Below, in pieces: positions 8,631 to 17,289 of a stretch of 64,000 nucleotides of DNA. This DNA is from Chloroflexota bacterium. Lineage in GTDB: Bacteria; Chloroflexota; UBA11872; VXNJ01. The translations under genes and the position numbers were made by a program. The notes below the pieces were generated by a model. The model had not been told where the DNA came from. It did not search any database and saw nothing but the letters and a program-made list of their open reading frames with translations. The DNA is taken from positions 111,314 to 175,313 of the forward strand of contig VXNJ01000009.1 of NCBI GenBank assembly GCA_009840625.1, in the 5' to 3' direction. Every line of letters begins with the position of its first letter. Positions within the stretch are counted from its first letter, which is position 1.

Positions 8631-9458
8631 TTAACGCGCATTCCAACGGGCGAGCAGCGTCAGGGCGGCCGCCACTTCATTAACACCGCTGAGCCGGTAA
8701 CCGGCCGCAGTCGGACGCGTCCGCCGCGCCACCAGAACGCCGATTCCAAGGGGATCGACTGCCGCAAAAGCCCCTTCGTCACTCACGTCGTCACCGAAGT
8801 AAACCGGGATGCGCGGGGCGTTGCCGCCGGGGTCCAAACGGTCCAGATACCACTGCACCGCGCCGCCCTTGCCGGGCGCCGCCGCCGGCACGAACTCGAA
8901 CACCTTGCGGCCGGCCATCATGCTCAGCTCCGGGAACTCCCCGGCCAGGATCTGAATGCGCCGCCGCAGATCCGGCAACTTGCCCTGATCGCGCAGGTTG
9001 CGGTAGTGCAGCACCAGCGCCTGCGGTTTTTCTTCAATCCAAGAACCGGCGAACTCCCGCGCAACGGCGGCTATGCGGCCGCGCAACTGCCCCAGCTCGG
9101 GAGCGCTTTCGCCAAAGGGATTGATGGTCTGGCCGCCGGGGAACCGGGCTTCCTGCCCGTGGCTGCCGAAAAACGTTGCACGCGGGATCGCAATCAGGGT
9201 CTGCAAATCTTCGAGCCCACGCCCGCTGACTATGGCGATCGGGGTATCGGCCGACATACGATTCAGGGCCGTGAGCGCGGCCGGTTCCGGCCTGGCGTCG
9301 CCGGGGCGATCGCAGATCCGGGCCAGGGTGCCGTCGAAGTCGAGCAGCAGCGCGAGCGGTTCGCGCGCCGCCAGCAGGGACCGAACCAACGCCCCCAGTC
9401 CGGGCAATCCCGAACCGGTTTTTGAGGTTTCTTGCGGCAACCGTATTCGCCCCTTCAA
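8631..9458 (-). CDS. otsB: Trehalose-6-phosphate phosphatase (HAD family)
   Basis: A 275-residue HAD phosphatase with the nucleophile motif LLLDFDGTLA, the second motif IAIVSGRGL, the OtsB-typical FGSHGQE, and the last acidic motif YFGDDVSDEGAF. It would release trehalose from trehalose-6-phosphate, the second step of the OtsA-OtsB pathway. No trehalose-6-phosphate synthase is nearby. Start is TTG at 9458. It ends about 30 bases from the MTHFR-like gene, tail to tail, and is transcribed away from the liv operon, so the region 9459-9655 probably holds divergent promoters. Confidence 0.88.
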   Translation of the reverse strand: MKGRIRLPQETSKTGSGLPGLGALVRSLLAAREPLALLLDFDGTLARICDRPGDARPEPAALTALNRMSADTPIAIVSGRGLEDLQTLIAIPRATFFGSHGQEARFPGGQTINPFGESAPELGQLRGRIAAVAREFAGSWIEEKPQALVLHYRNLRDQGKLPDLRRRIQILAGEFPELSMMAGRKVFEFVPAAAPGKGGAVQWYLDRLDPGGNAPRIPVYFGDDVSDEGAFAAVDPLGIGVLVARRTRPTAAGYRLSGVNEVAAALTLLARWNAR

Positions 9459-9655
9459 GTGCTCCGCAGTGTATGCGAGCGGATTATGCGGGCAGTCGCC
9501 GGGGTCAATTCCGACGAACCACCCCTGCCGATTGCAACCCGCGGCCCCGGTTGAATCGCGCGCGGAAATCGGGCCAATTGGTCGAATAAGGAATAATCAG
9601 GTCAATTGCCGCAGATGACATTTGGCGAGAGTTGCAATTGGGCAGTGGGGAAACG

Positions 9656-10909
9656 ATGAAAAAAATTGGCACGGTCTTAATTACGGTGGTCGTTCTTGCC
9701 GCCCTAGCGGCGATTCTGGCGGCCTGCAACGGGGAGGAAGCCGAACCGACGACGGCGCCGGCTCCGGCTCCGGCAACTCCCGCCCCGGCACCCGAACCTG
9801 AACCGGAGCCAGCCGCCCCGGCCGAGCCGTTCCGAATTGGCGTAATGGAATCGCTGACCGGTCCCGGCGAGACGTATGGAACCGTCGCGGTCCAGGCCAA
9901 ACAGATGGCGGTTGACGAGATAAACGCCGCCGGCGGAATCAACGGTCGGCCCTTGGAGCTGGTGGTCGAGGATTCCAAATGCAACGCCCAGGACTCGATA
10001 ACGGCTTACCGGAAACTGACCGACGTCGACGGAATCAAGATCATCCTCGGGACGTCCTGCTCCGGGGCGATGCTGGGCGCCGCTCCGCTGGCCGAGGAAG
10101 AGGGCGTCATTCTGTTCTCGGGCCTGGCGACCAATCCAGACATTGCCGAGGCCGGGGACTACATCTTCCGCACCTCGCTTAACGACATCCTGGTCGGCAT
10201 CGACACCGGCAACACGCTGTGGGCCGACGGGGTTCGCCAACTGGCCACTATCACCGAATCCACGGATTACGCCGAGGGCGTAAGGCGCACTACGGTCGAG
10301 CAGTTCGAAAAACGCGGCGGGGAGGTGGTCGCGGCCGAGCAGTATGCATCGGATGTGACCGATTTCCGCAGCCAGTTGACCAAACTGGTAGCCGCCCAGC
10401 CCGACGCCATCCATATCTCCGCACAAGGCGAGTTTGCCGGCGGGACGGTGATCAAGCAGCTTCGGGAGATCGGCTACGACGGACCGCTTTATTCGGAAAT
10501 AGTGCCGGCCGGTACGACCGCGCTGGAGATTGCCGGCGACGCCGCAACCGGACTGAAAGCGGTCTTCGTCGATCTCGACCCGGCCAATGCCAAGGGCCAG
10601 GAGGTTCTCGGTAATTTCAGGGCCCGCTACGACTACGTGACTCTGCCTTGGTACCTGGGATCGGCCTACGATGACGTCTACATCGCCGCCGAGTGCTTGA
10701 AGCAAACCGGCGACGACCAGGACGCCGACGGGTTCCGCGACTGCATGTATGCGATCACCTGGAGCGGTGCGATCGGCACCGATTACAGCTTTGACGAGAA
10801 GGGCGAAGTAGTCGGCCTGTCCAATGTGGTCGTCGAAATCCTGCCTGTAGCCGAGCGCACTGAGGAAAACTACGGATACCGCGTACTGGGGCCGGCCCCG
10901 ACCGAATAG
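9656..10909 (+). CDS. livK: Branched-chain amino acid-type ABC importer, substrate-binding lipoprotein
   Basis: A 417-residue type I periplasmic-binding protein. It starts at ATG 9656 after GTGGGGAAACG; an upstream in-frame TTG is less likely. Residues 1-24 are a signal with lipobox LAAC, so it is a lipoprotein. A Pro/Glu/Ala linker (about residues 28-58) leads to the binding domain: FRIGVMESLTGPGETYG, DEINAAGGINGRPLELVVEDS, LGTSCSGAMLGAAPLAEE. These are standard LivK/AmiC features. The ligand may be a branched-chain amino acid, an amide, urea or an aromatic acid and cannot be read from sequence. It is the first gene of a five-gene K-H-M-G-F operon. Confidence 0.9.
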   Translation: MKKIGTVLITVVVLAALAAILAACNGEEAEPTTAPAPAPATPAPAPEPEPEPAAPAEPFRIGVMESLTGPGETYGTVAVQAKQMAVDEINAAGGINGRPLELVVEDSKCNAQDSITAYRKLTDVDGIKIILGTSCSGAMLGAAPLAEEEGVILFSGLATNPDIAEAGDYIFRTSLNDILVGIDTGNTLWADGVRQLATITESTDYAEGVRRTTVEQFEKRGGEVVAAEQYASDVTDFRSQLTKLVAAQPDAIHISAQGEFAGGTVIKQLREIGYDGPLYSEIVPAGTTALEIAGDAATGLKAVFVDLDPANAKGQEVLGNFRARYDYVTLPWYLGSAYDDVYIAAECLKQTGDDQDADGFRDCMYAITWSGAIGTDYSFDEKGEVVGLSNVVVEILPVAERTEENYGYRVLGPAPTE

Positions 10910-10939
10910 CGGCCAGAGCCGCCGCCCGCCCGCACGGCC

Positions 10940-12298
10940 GTGATCAGTAACCCGGTCGCAGCGCTCCGCAACCAGGGGCGGCTGGCCGCGATCGGGTTGT
11001 CGCTGCTGGTGGTTGCCTACCTGGCCTGGAAGGTGGGGCAGTCGCCGCAGCAGGCACTTCAGTTTGCGTTCAATGGACTGGCGGTGGGGGCGATTTACGC
11101 GCTCCTGGCGATGGGCTTCACGCTTGTCTACAGCACGGTCTGGTTCTTCGATCTTTATTACGGCGCGGCCGCGACGCTGGGTGCCTACGGCGTCTTTTAT
11201 CTACGGTCTTCGGACGCCCTTTACGGCCGCTATGAGGTGGCCAATCCAGTCATCAACATCGTCCTTGCGGTGGTGGTCGGCGGCGTAATCGCCTGGGCGG
11301 TGCACGCCGGGCCGCTGGCCCGACTGCAGGACAAGCTGCCGAAGCCTGCCTACCGCGGCGTGGTCGCCGCGCTGGGGCTCTCGGGCGGCGCCTACACCCT
11401 CGCCCTGCTTTCATACCCCGAACACCTGCGACTGCTGCTGGCTCCGGCGATCGGGTTGGCGGTGGCGGTTCTGGCCGGACGGCTGGTTATTTGGCTCCTG
11501 GGGCAAATCACCGCCGGAACCGGAAATGGCGCCAAGGCGCTGGCGGGTATGGTCGGAATCGCTTGCGGCATCGCGGCCGGATTCCTGCTGGCCGGGGCGG
11601 ACGGGTCGGAACTCTACCTGAGCTGGCTGCTCACGTGCCTCCTAGCCGGCTCGGTCGGCCTGGCGCTTTACCGCGGGTTGTACGTCCACATGCGCGAACG
11701 GGCCAATTCGCCGCTGATCATGTTGGTTGCCTCGCTCGGGGTGTTGCTGAGCTTTACCGCGTTTATTTCGATCGCCTTCGAGAGCGCGCCGCGGCCGTTG
11801 CCGGAAACTTTCGGATCGACTTCGATAAGCGTGGCCGGAGCCTACATAAAGGGATTCAACATCTTTGCGATCGGCGTCGCCCTGCTGGGGTTCGCGGCCA
11901 TGTGGATCATGCTGCAAAAAACCGCGTTCGGGCGGGCGGTGCGGGCCATCGGCGACGATGAACAGGTTGCCAAGGTGGTCGGAATCAACACGGTAGTGGT
12001 CGTATCGATCGTCTTTTTCATCGGCGCCGCCTACGCCGCCCTGGCCGGCCTGCTGAGCGGACACGATACCGCGATTCAACCGAAGATGGGGCTGCTGCTG
12101 CTGCTCAAAGGCTGGATCGCTTCCGTGGTCGGCGGTATCGGCAATCTCTACGGGGCGATCCTGGGCGGGTTCGTACTGGGAATGGTCGAGCAGTTCGGCA
12201 TCTGGGACCTGGCCGGCGAATGGCGCGACGCGATAGCTTTCGTCCTGCTGATCCTTTTCCTGTCCTTCTGGCCGAACGGCCTCCTGCCCCGGAAATAG
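10940..12298 (+). CDS. livH: ABC importer permease, LivH type, with a large insertion
   Basis: A 452-residue multi-spanning permease. The LivH signature NGLAVGAIYALLAMGFTLVY appears near residues 37-56, and the C-terminal half has the usual RAIGDDEQVAKVVGIN coupling loop and SVVGGIGNLYGAILGG. LivH proteins are typically around 300 residues. The extra length sits between about residues 105 and 225 and contains several hydrophobic stretches, so this protein probably has three or four extra membrane helices. It pairs with LivM to form the channel. GTG 10940 lies 30 bases after livK; livM follows after 3 bases. Confidence 0.87.
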   Translation: MISNPVAALRNQGRLAAIGLSLLVVAYLAWKVGQSPQQALQFAFNGLAVGAIYALLAMGFTLVYSTVWFFDLYYGAAATLGAYGVFYLRSSDALYGRYEVANPVINIVLAVVVGGVIAWAVHAGPLARLQDKLPKPAYRGVVAALGLSGGAYTLALLSYPEHLRLLLAPAIGLAVAVLAGRLVIWLLGQITAGTGNGAKALAGMVGIACGIAAGFLLAGADGSELYLSWLLTCLLAGSVGLALYRGLYVHMRERANSPLIMLVASLGVLLSFTAFISIAFESAPRPLPETFGSTSISVAGAYIKGFNIFAIGVALLGFAAMWIMLQKTAFGRAVRAIGDDEQVAKVVGINTVVVVSIVFFIGAAYAALAGLLSGHDTAIQPKMGLLLLLKGWIASVVGGIGNLYGAILGGFVLGMVEQFGIWDLAGEWRDAIAFVLLILFLSFWPNGLLPRK

Positions 12299-12301
12299 GC
12301 C

Positions 12302-13357
12302 GTGTTCGAGGGTTCGTCGCTGCAGTCCGGATTACGGCACTTGCAGGCAGACCCGCGCGGGTTCTGCGTTGCCCACCTGGGCAGCATCGAGCTGTGGGCA
12401 ACCGTGGTGGTCATCGGGTGGGCCTTTGCGTTCATGCTCTGGCAGGGCGTTGGGTTTGCGATCACGGTGGGCACGGTGTTCGGGATCTGGGCGATTCTTG
12501 CCGTCAGCCTGAACCTTGTGCTGGGATTCACCGGCCTGCTGTCGGTCGGGCACATCGGATTCTTCGGCGTCGGCGCCTATGCGGTAGCGATCCTGACCTC
12601 CGATCCCGCCTATGAGCAGCTCCGAACTGAATCGATTCCGACTTACGGTTGGCCCTTTTTCGCCGCCCTGCCGATCAGCGTCCTGGCGGCCGGGCTAGTG
12701 GCCCTGGCGGTAGGGATCGCCTTCAACCGTTTCCGCGACGACATCTACGTCCTGGTCTCGTTCGGCTTCGCCATCATCGCCTTCAACGTGTTCCTGAATT
12801 GGCGGGGCGTTACCCGCGGGGCATTTGGGATCCACGAGATCGCCACCCCGGCCGTAGGCGGCTGGGTGTTTGACGGCGAACTTGAATTCCTGATTCTGGT
12901 GCTTGCGTTTCTCGGACTTGCCGTGCTGATCTCCTATCTGCTGGTAACTTCCTCGTTCGGACGGGTGCTGACGGCAATCCGCGAGGACGAGACGGCAATC
13001 GAGGTCTTCGGCTACCGCGCGACCCACTACAAACTTTCCATCTGGGTAATTTCGGCAATGATGGCCGGATTGGCGGGCGGGCTGTTCGCCAGTTGGACAA
13101 GCTTCATCGACCCGAACTCGTTCCTGCTGCTGGAATCGGTTCTGCTGGTTTCAATCGTGATCCTGGGCGGACTGGCATCGATCCGCGGTTCGCTGATCGG
13201 CGCGATGGCGTTCGTGCTGCTTGAGGAAGGGATGAGGTTCATCCCGTTCATTCCTACCGAGTACGTCGGTCAGGGGCGGCAGGTGGTGCTGGGCATCATG
13301 CTGGTCCTGCTCATGCTCTACCGACCACAGGGCCTGGTCGGAAGGTACCGGCTGTGA
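12302..13357 (+). CDS. livM: ABC importer permease, LivM type
   Basis: A 351-residue membrane protein. It carries the family features NLVLGFTGLLSVGHIGFFGVGAYAV and the cytoplasmic coupling loop RVLTAIREDETAIEVFGYRATHYK, then ASIRGSLIGAM near the C-terminus. It forms a heterodimer with LivH. GTG start 3 bases after livH; its last codon overlaps the livG start (GTGA), so livM and livG are translationally coupled. Length is normal for LivM. Confidence 0.9.
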   Translation: MFEGSSLQSGLRHLQADPRGFCVAHLGSIELWATVVVIGWAFAFMLWQGVGFAITVGTVFGIWAILAVSLNLVLGFTGLLSVGHIGFFGVGAYAVAILTSDPAYEQLRTESIPTYGWPFFAALPISVLAAGLVALAVGIAFNRFRDDIYVLVSFGFAIIAFNVFLNWRGVTRGAFGIHEIATPAVGGWVFDGELEFLILVLAFLGLAVLISYLLVTSSFGRVLTAIREDETAIEVFGYRATHYKLSIWVISAMMAGLAGGLFASWTSFIDPNSFLLLESVLLVSIVILGGLASIRGSLIGAMAFVLLEEGMRFIPFIPTEYVGQGRQVVLGIMLVLLMLYRPQGLVGRYRL

Positions 13358-14115
13358 ACGAACCCGGGCAATCCGGGGCGGAGTCCCACGCCCTTCAAAC
13401 CGATGGCATTTCCAAGCACTTCGGCGCGGTCCGCGCGATTGACGAACTGACTCTCGCCATCAGGCGGGGCGTGACCACCAGCGTCGTCGGACCCAACGGA
13501 TCCGGCAAATCGACGCTGGTCAACGTCCTCAGCGGAGTCCTGCCGCTCGACGGCGGGCTGGTGATCATCGACGGGCAAGGTTTACGGGTCGTTCGCTCGC
13601 ACGACATATCGCAGCGCGGCCTGACTCGTACCTTCCAGGAGGTGCGCCTTTTCGACCAGATCAAGGTGATCGACAACATCCTCGTGGTCCTGACCGAGCG
13701 GCGCCTGGTCCCCGCGCTTCTGCAGCGGCGCAACCGGGGCCTTTACGGACGGGCGCGCGAGATTCTGGAGTTGGTCGGCATGTGGGAGAAGCGGGACGCG
13801 CTGGCCGGCGAACTCTCCTACGGCCAGCGCAAATTGATCGAGATCGGCCGCGCCCTGGCGATGGGCGCCGAAATCTATCTCCTCGATGAGCCGTTCGCCG
13901 GCCTGTTTCCGCAGATGGTCGAACGGGTGAAAGCCATCCTGCGGCAAATGCGCGAAGAAAGGCGCACCATCGTGTTCATCTCGCACAACATGGAGATAGT
14001 GCGCGAACTTTCCGACCAAATCGTGGTCCTGGAAAGCGGCTCGCTGCTGGCCGAAGGCCAAGTCGAACCGGTGCTGGCAAGCCCGGAAGTCATCGAGGCC
14101 TATCTTGGTGAATGA
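13354..14115 (+). CDS. livG: ABC importer ATP-binding protein, LivG type
   Basis: A 253-residue ATPase: Walker A GPNGSGKST, Q-loop region GLTRTFQEVRLFDQ, signature LSYGQRK, Walker B IYLLDEPFAGL and the switch His in VFISHNMEI. The C-terminal VIEAYLGE ending is typical of LivG. It energises transport through LivH-LivM together with LivF. GTG start overlaps the livM stop by 4 bases. Confidence 0.92.
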   Translation: MNEPGQSGAESHALQTDGISKHFGAVRAIDELTLAIRRGVTTSVVGPNGSGKSTLVNVLSGVLPLDGGLVIIDGQGLRVVRSHDISQRGLTRTFQEVRLFDQIKVIDNILVVLTERRLVPALLQRRNRGLYGRAREILELVGMWEKRDALAGELSYGQRKLIEIGRALAMGAEIYLLDEPFAGLFPQMVERVKAILRQMREERRTIVFISHNMEIVRELSDQIVVLESGSLLAEGQVEPVLASPEVIEAYLGE

Positions 14116-14130
14116 CCGGGTGCAGCGGTG

Positions 14131-14841
14131 ATGCTGCTCGAACTGGAAAACGTCTCCGTCCGCTACGGAGCGGTCAACGCTCTAGCCCAGGCCTGTATCC
14201 GGGCCGGCGGCGGCGAGATGGTCGCGGTGATGGGTCCCAACGGGGCCGGCAAGTCGACCGTCCTGAAGGCGGTGATGGGGCTGGCGCCGGTGGTTGAGGG
14301 AACGGTTCGCTGGCGCGGCCGGCCGCTGGCGGCGGCGACCCACCAGATTGTCAAGCAGGGAATCGCGTTCGTGCCCCAGGGGCGCAGGGTGTTCACGCAC
14401 CTGACGGTGGAGGAAAACCTGGAGATGGGATGTCTATATCTGGGCGATCGCCGCGAACGGCGGCGGCGGCTTGATTCGGTGCTCGATCTGTTTCCGGTCC
14501 TGGGCCAGAAGCGGGGCGATCTGGCCAGCCAGATGTCGGGCGGGCAGCAACAGATGCTGGCGCTGGGGCGCGGGCTCATGGCCGCTCCGCAAGTGCTGCT
14601 ATTGGATGAACCGACCCTGGGACTGGCCCCCATCGTGGTCAAGGAGGTGTTCGCCAAGGTCTCCGAAATCAACCGCCGCCTGGGTACCACCACCCTGATA
14701 GTCGAGCACAACATCAAGGGGGTGCTCGACATCGTCGACCGGGCCTATGTGCTCGATCGCGGGCGAGTGGTCCATGACGGTGACCCGCAAACGGTCCGCG
14801 AATCCGACATCCTGACCGAAGTGTTTCTGGGCGCGGCCTGA
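14131..14841 (+). CDS. livF: ABC importer ATP-binding protein, LivF type
   Basis: About 236 residues: Walker A GPNGAGKST, FVPQGRRVFTHLTVEEN (a LivF hallmark), signature MSGGQQQM, Walker B VLLLDEPTLGL and the His of LIVEHNI. It ends in VFLGAA. ATG 14131 directly follows an alternative GTG 14128; both are usable. It is the last gene of the liv operon. A short GC-rich hairpin (CCCGG CCG CCGGG) lies about 20-40 bases downstream without a U-run, so termination there is uncertain. Confidence 0.92.
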   Translation: MLLELENVSVRYGAVNALAQACIRAGGGEMVAVMGPNGAGKSTVLKAVMGLAPVVEGTVRWRGRPLAAATHQIVKQGIAFVPQGRRVFTHLTVEENLEMGCLYLGDRRERRRRLDSVLDLFPVLGQKRGDLASQMSGGQQQMLALGRGLMAAPQVLLLDEPTLGLAPIVVKEVFAKVSEINRRLGTTTLIVEHNIKGVLDIVDRAYVLDRGRVVHDGDPQTVRESDILTEVFLGAA

Positions 14842-14896
14842 CAACCCGCGACGGGGTTTGCTATCCCGGCCGCCGGGCAGGCAGCGCGCCAGTGGG

Positions 14897-14969
14897 AGCG
14901 GGGGACGGGGCTCGAACCCGCAACATCCAGCTTGGAAGGCTAGCGCTCTACCAGTTGAGCTACCCCCGC
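14897..14969 (-). tRNA. tRNA-Gly (anticodon UCC)
   Basis: The minus strand folds as a full cloverleaf. The acceptor stem GCGGGGG/CCCCCGC is perfect, the D-arm reads GCTC...GAGC, and the anticodon stem CTAGC/GCTGG encloses loop CTTCCAA with anticodon TCC. The T-arm has GTTCGAGC. Discriminator base is U, as usual for bacterial tRNA-Gly. The 3' CCA is not encoded. It lies between livF and the first permease, opposite in strand to both. Confidence 0.95.
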
Positions 14970-15082
14970 CGGAGCGCCAGATTTTAGTAGCCGTCCGGTT
15001 GGCATGTGGTAGGCTCCTCCCCATTTTTTGATTATCATGGCGGCACGGCAGTGCGGTAAAGCGTTAGTGGGCGGGGTTGCTG

Positions 15083-16024
15083 ATGGCCGGTGCGATTGCA
15101 GGTCCGGATCCTGCGGCGACGCTACGCAGGCGGCTGGGCCTCACCTACCGGGGCGGCGCTTCGGCGTACCTCTTCGTGCTGCCATCGATCATTTTTATCG
15201 GCGTATTCGTGATCGTCCCGATCTTTGCGGCGCTTTTCTATTCGTTCAACGATTACGACCTGTTGACCGCGCCTGAATTCGCGGGCCTTAAGAACTACGA
15301 GCTGATCGGCAAGGAACCGCGCTTTTGGCCGTCGATCCGCAATACGATATTCTTCGCCTTCGGCACGGTACCGACCGGCATCATCACCTCGCTGCTGCTC
15401 GCGGTCTTGATCAACCGCGCAATCCGCGGAATTTACTTCTTCCGGGCCATGTTCTACATGCCGGTGGTCTCTTCCTTCGTCTCGGTCTCGCTGATCTTCC
15501 TTTGGATGTACGAGCCGCAGTTCGGACTGGCCAACCAGGTGCTCGAATTCCTGGGTTTCGCCCGTTCTAAGTGGCTGCGCGGACCCGAGACCGCCATGGT
15601 GGCAATCATCATGATGAGCATCTGGAAGAACATGGGCCTGAACATGGTCATCTACCTGGCCGGGCTGCAGTCGATACCGCCGCACCTCTACGAGGCGGCC
15701 GAGATCGACGGGGCGGGGAGGCTTTCCAAGATGTTCCGGATAACCGTCCCGCTGCTGGCACCGACCACCTATTTCGTGGTAATCGTCTACTTCATCGGCG
15801 CGCTGCAGATGTTCGTGCAGGTTTTCATCATGGCCTGCGAGCCGCAGGGCAACTGTGGCGGACCGCTGGATGCGACGATTACGATCGTGCTCCTCATCTA
15901 CCTCGAGGCGTTCAACAACCTGCGCATGGGCTTTGCCTCCGCGCTGTCCTTCATCCTGTTTGTGGTCATCGGCCTGGTGACAATCGTGAACGCCAGGTTG
16001 CTCCAGTACGAAATCGGCTACTGA
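15083..16024 (+). CDS. Sugar ABC permease, MalF/UgpA type, tandem copy 1
   Basis: A 313-residue, six-helix binding-protein-dependent permease. The N-terminus has RRRLGLTYRGGASAYLF and the cytoplasmic EAA loop reads EAAEIDGAGRLSKMFRITVP. The loop before the last helices, usually T-x-GGP, here reads ACEPQGNCGGPLDAT, with two Cys that could form an extracytoplasmic disulfide. Partner genes (second permease, ATPase, binding protein) are absent nearby. ATG 15083 (LMAGAIAG...) is preferred over TTG 15077. First of four near-identical paralogues; the copies share RAIRGIYFFRAMFYMPVVSS and most of the EAA region. Confidence 0.9.
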   Translation: MAGAIAGPDPAATLRRRLGLTYRGGASAYLFVLPSIIFIGVFVIVPIFAALFYSFNDYDLLTAPEFAGLKNYELIGKEPRFWPSIRNTIFFAFGTVPTGIITSLLLAVLINRAIRGIYFFRAMFYMPVVSSFVSVSLIFLWMYEPQFGLANQVLEFLGFARSKWLRGPETAMVAIIMMSIWKNMGLNMVIYLAGLQSIPPHLYEAAEIDGAGRLSKMFRITVPLLAPTTYFVVIVYFIGALQMFVQVFIMACEPQGNCGGPLDATITIVLLIYLEAFNNLRMGFASALSFILFVVIGLVTIVNARLLQYEIGY

Positions 16025-16108
16025 GAGGGACAAGACCGGATCGCTGCCCCCGGCGAGGAATTCTTGCCCGGCTAAAGAAGAGCCCGAAGCGCTCCTAGCT
16101 TAGACTTT

Positions 16109-16120
16109 GCAAGCGCTTGC
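16109..16120. promoter_or_regulatory. Perfect 12-bp palindrome resembling a LacI/GalR operator
   Basis: GCAAGCGCTTGC is a perfect inverted repeat with the AAGCGCTT core typical of LacI/GalR-family and catabolite operators. It lies about 85 bases upstream of permease copy 2. A weaker GAAGCGCTCC is found just upstream. I do not see the same palindrome before the other three copies. No LacI-type regulator gene is in the window. Function is inference. Confidence 0.45.
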
Positions 16121-16203
16121 CGACGCTAATCGGCTGGCTGCGCGCATTTGAAGTAAGACATCGTGACGCCACAGCGCACCCTCAGGGGAGTCACTACTTA
16201 ATC

Positions 16204-17151
16204 ATGCAGGCCAACGACGTTTTCGGCCCACCGCCCCGCATGACCCTGCGGCGCAGACTCGGGCTCACCTACCGCGGCGGCGCGACCTCCTACATGTTCG
16301 TGCTGCCTTCGGTCCTCTTCATCGGCGTGTTCGTAATCGTGCCGATCGCCGGTGCCCTGTATTACTCGTTCACCAACTACGACCTTCTTACCGCCCCTGA
16401 GTGGTCGGGCATCAAGAACTACCAACTCATCGGCAAGGAACCGCGATTCGTGCCTGCGGTCCGCAACACGGTGTTTTTCGCCTTCGGGACCGTTCCCGCC
16501 GGGGTGATTACCTCGCTGCTGCTGGCGGTGCTGGTCAATCGCGCGATCCGCGGGATCTACTTCTTCCGGGCCATGTTCTACATGCCGGTTGTCTCCTCGT
16601 TCGTCTCGGTCTCGCTGATCTGGCTCTGGATGTACGAACCCCAGTTCGGGCTGGCCAACGATTTATTGCGGGCGATGGATTTGCCGGCTTCCAAGTGGCT
16701 GCGCGGACCCGAAACGGCGCTCCTGGCAATCGTCCTGATGAGCATCTGGAAGAACATGGGCCTGAACATGGTCATCTACCTGGCCGGCCTGCAGGGGATT
16801 CCGCCGCACCTCTACGAGGCGGCCGAGATCGACGGGGCGGGCCGCCTCTCGCAGATGTTCCGGATAACCGTCCCGCTGCTGGCGCCGACCACCTATTTCG
16901 TGGTAATCGTCTACTTCATCGGCGCGCTGCAGATGTTCGTGCAGGTATTCATCATGGCCTGTCAGGACGCGCAGGGTCTCTGCGGGGGACCAGTCGATGC
17001 GACTGTGACGATCGTGCTGCTGATATATATCGAAGCCTTCGCCAATTTGCGCATGGGGTTTGCGGCCGCGCTGTCGTTCATCTTGTTTGCGGTCATTGGG
17101 TTGATCACGATCATCAACTCAAAATTGCTCGAATACGAGATCGGCTACTAA
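16204..17151 (+). CDS. Sugar ABC permease, MalF/UgpA type, tandem copy 2
   Basis: A 315-residue paralogue of copy 1. EAA loop EAAEIDGAGRLSQMFRITVP. The Cys-bounded loop reads ACQDAQGLCGGPVDAT, with six residues between the Cys instead of five. Bases 16733-16925 are identical to 17807-17999 in copy 3. ATG 16204 (MQANDVFG) is chosen; an in-frame ATG-less extension upstream to 16117 looks non-coding. AGGGGAG lies 13 bases upstream, a long spacing. The 180-base gap before it holds the LacI-like palindrome, so this copy may have its own control. Confidence 0.9.
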   Translation: MQANDVFGPPPRMTLRRRLGLTYRGGATSYMFVLPSVLFIGVFVIVPIAGALYYSFTNYDLLTAPEWSGIKNYQLIGKEPRFVPAVRNTVFFAFGTVPAGVITSLLLAVLVNRAIRGIYFFRAMFYMPVVSSFVSVSLIWLWMYEPQFGLANDLLRAMDLPASKWLRGPETALLAIVLMSIWKNMGLNMVIYLAGLQGIPPHLYEAAEIDGAGRLSQMFRITVPLLAPTTYFVVIVYFIGALQMFVQVFIMACQDAQGLCGGPVDATVTIVLLIYIEAFANLRMGFAAALSFILFAVIGLITIINSKLLEYEIGY

Positions 17152-17289
17152 AAGGCTCGAATTCGCCCGCCGGCGCTCTGGCCGGTTGAGGAGTTCGAAT
17201 ATGCTTCACCGTCTCGCAAGACCCTGGCGCGCGGTGCGCCTCGGCATGCTCGGCCCCGGCGGCGCCCTCTGCGTCGGGTGCAGCGCCAG

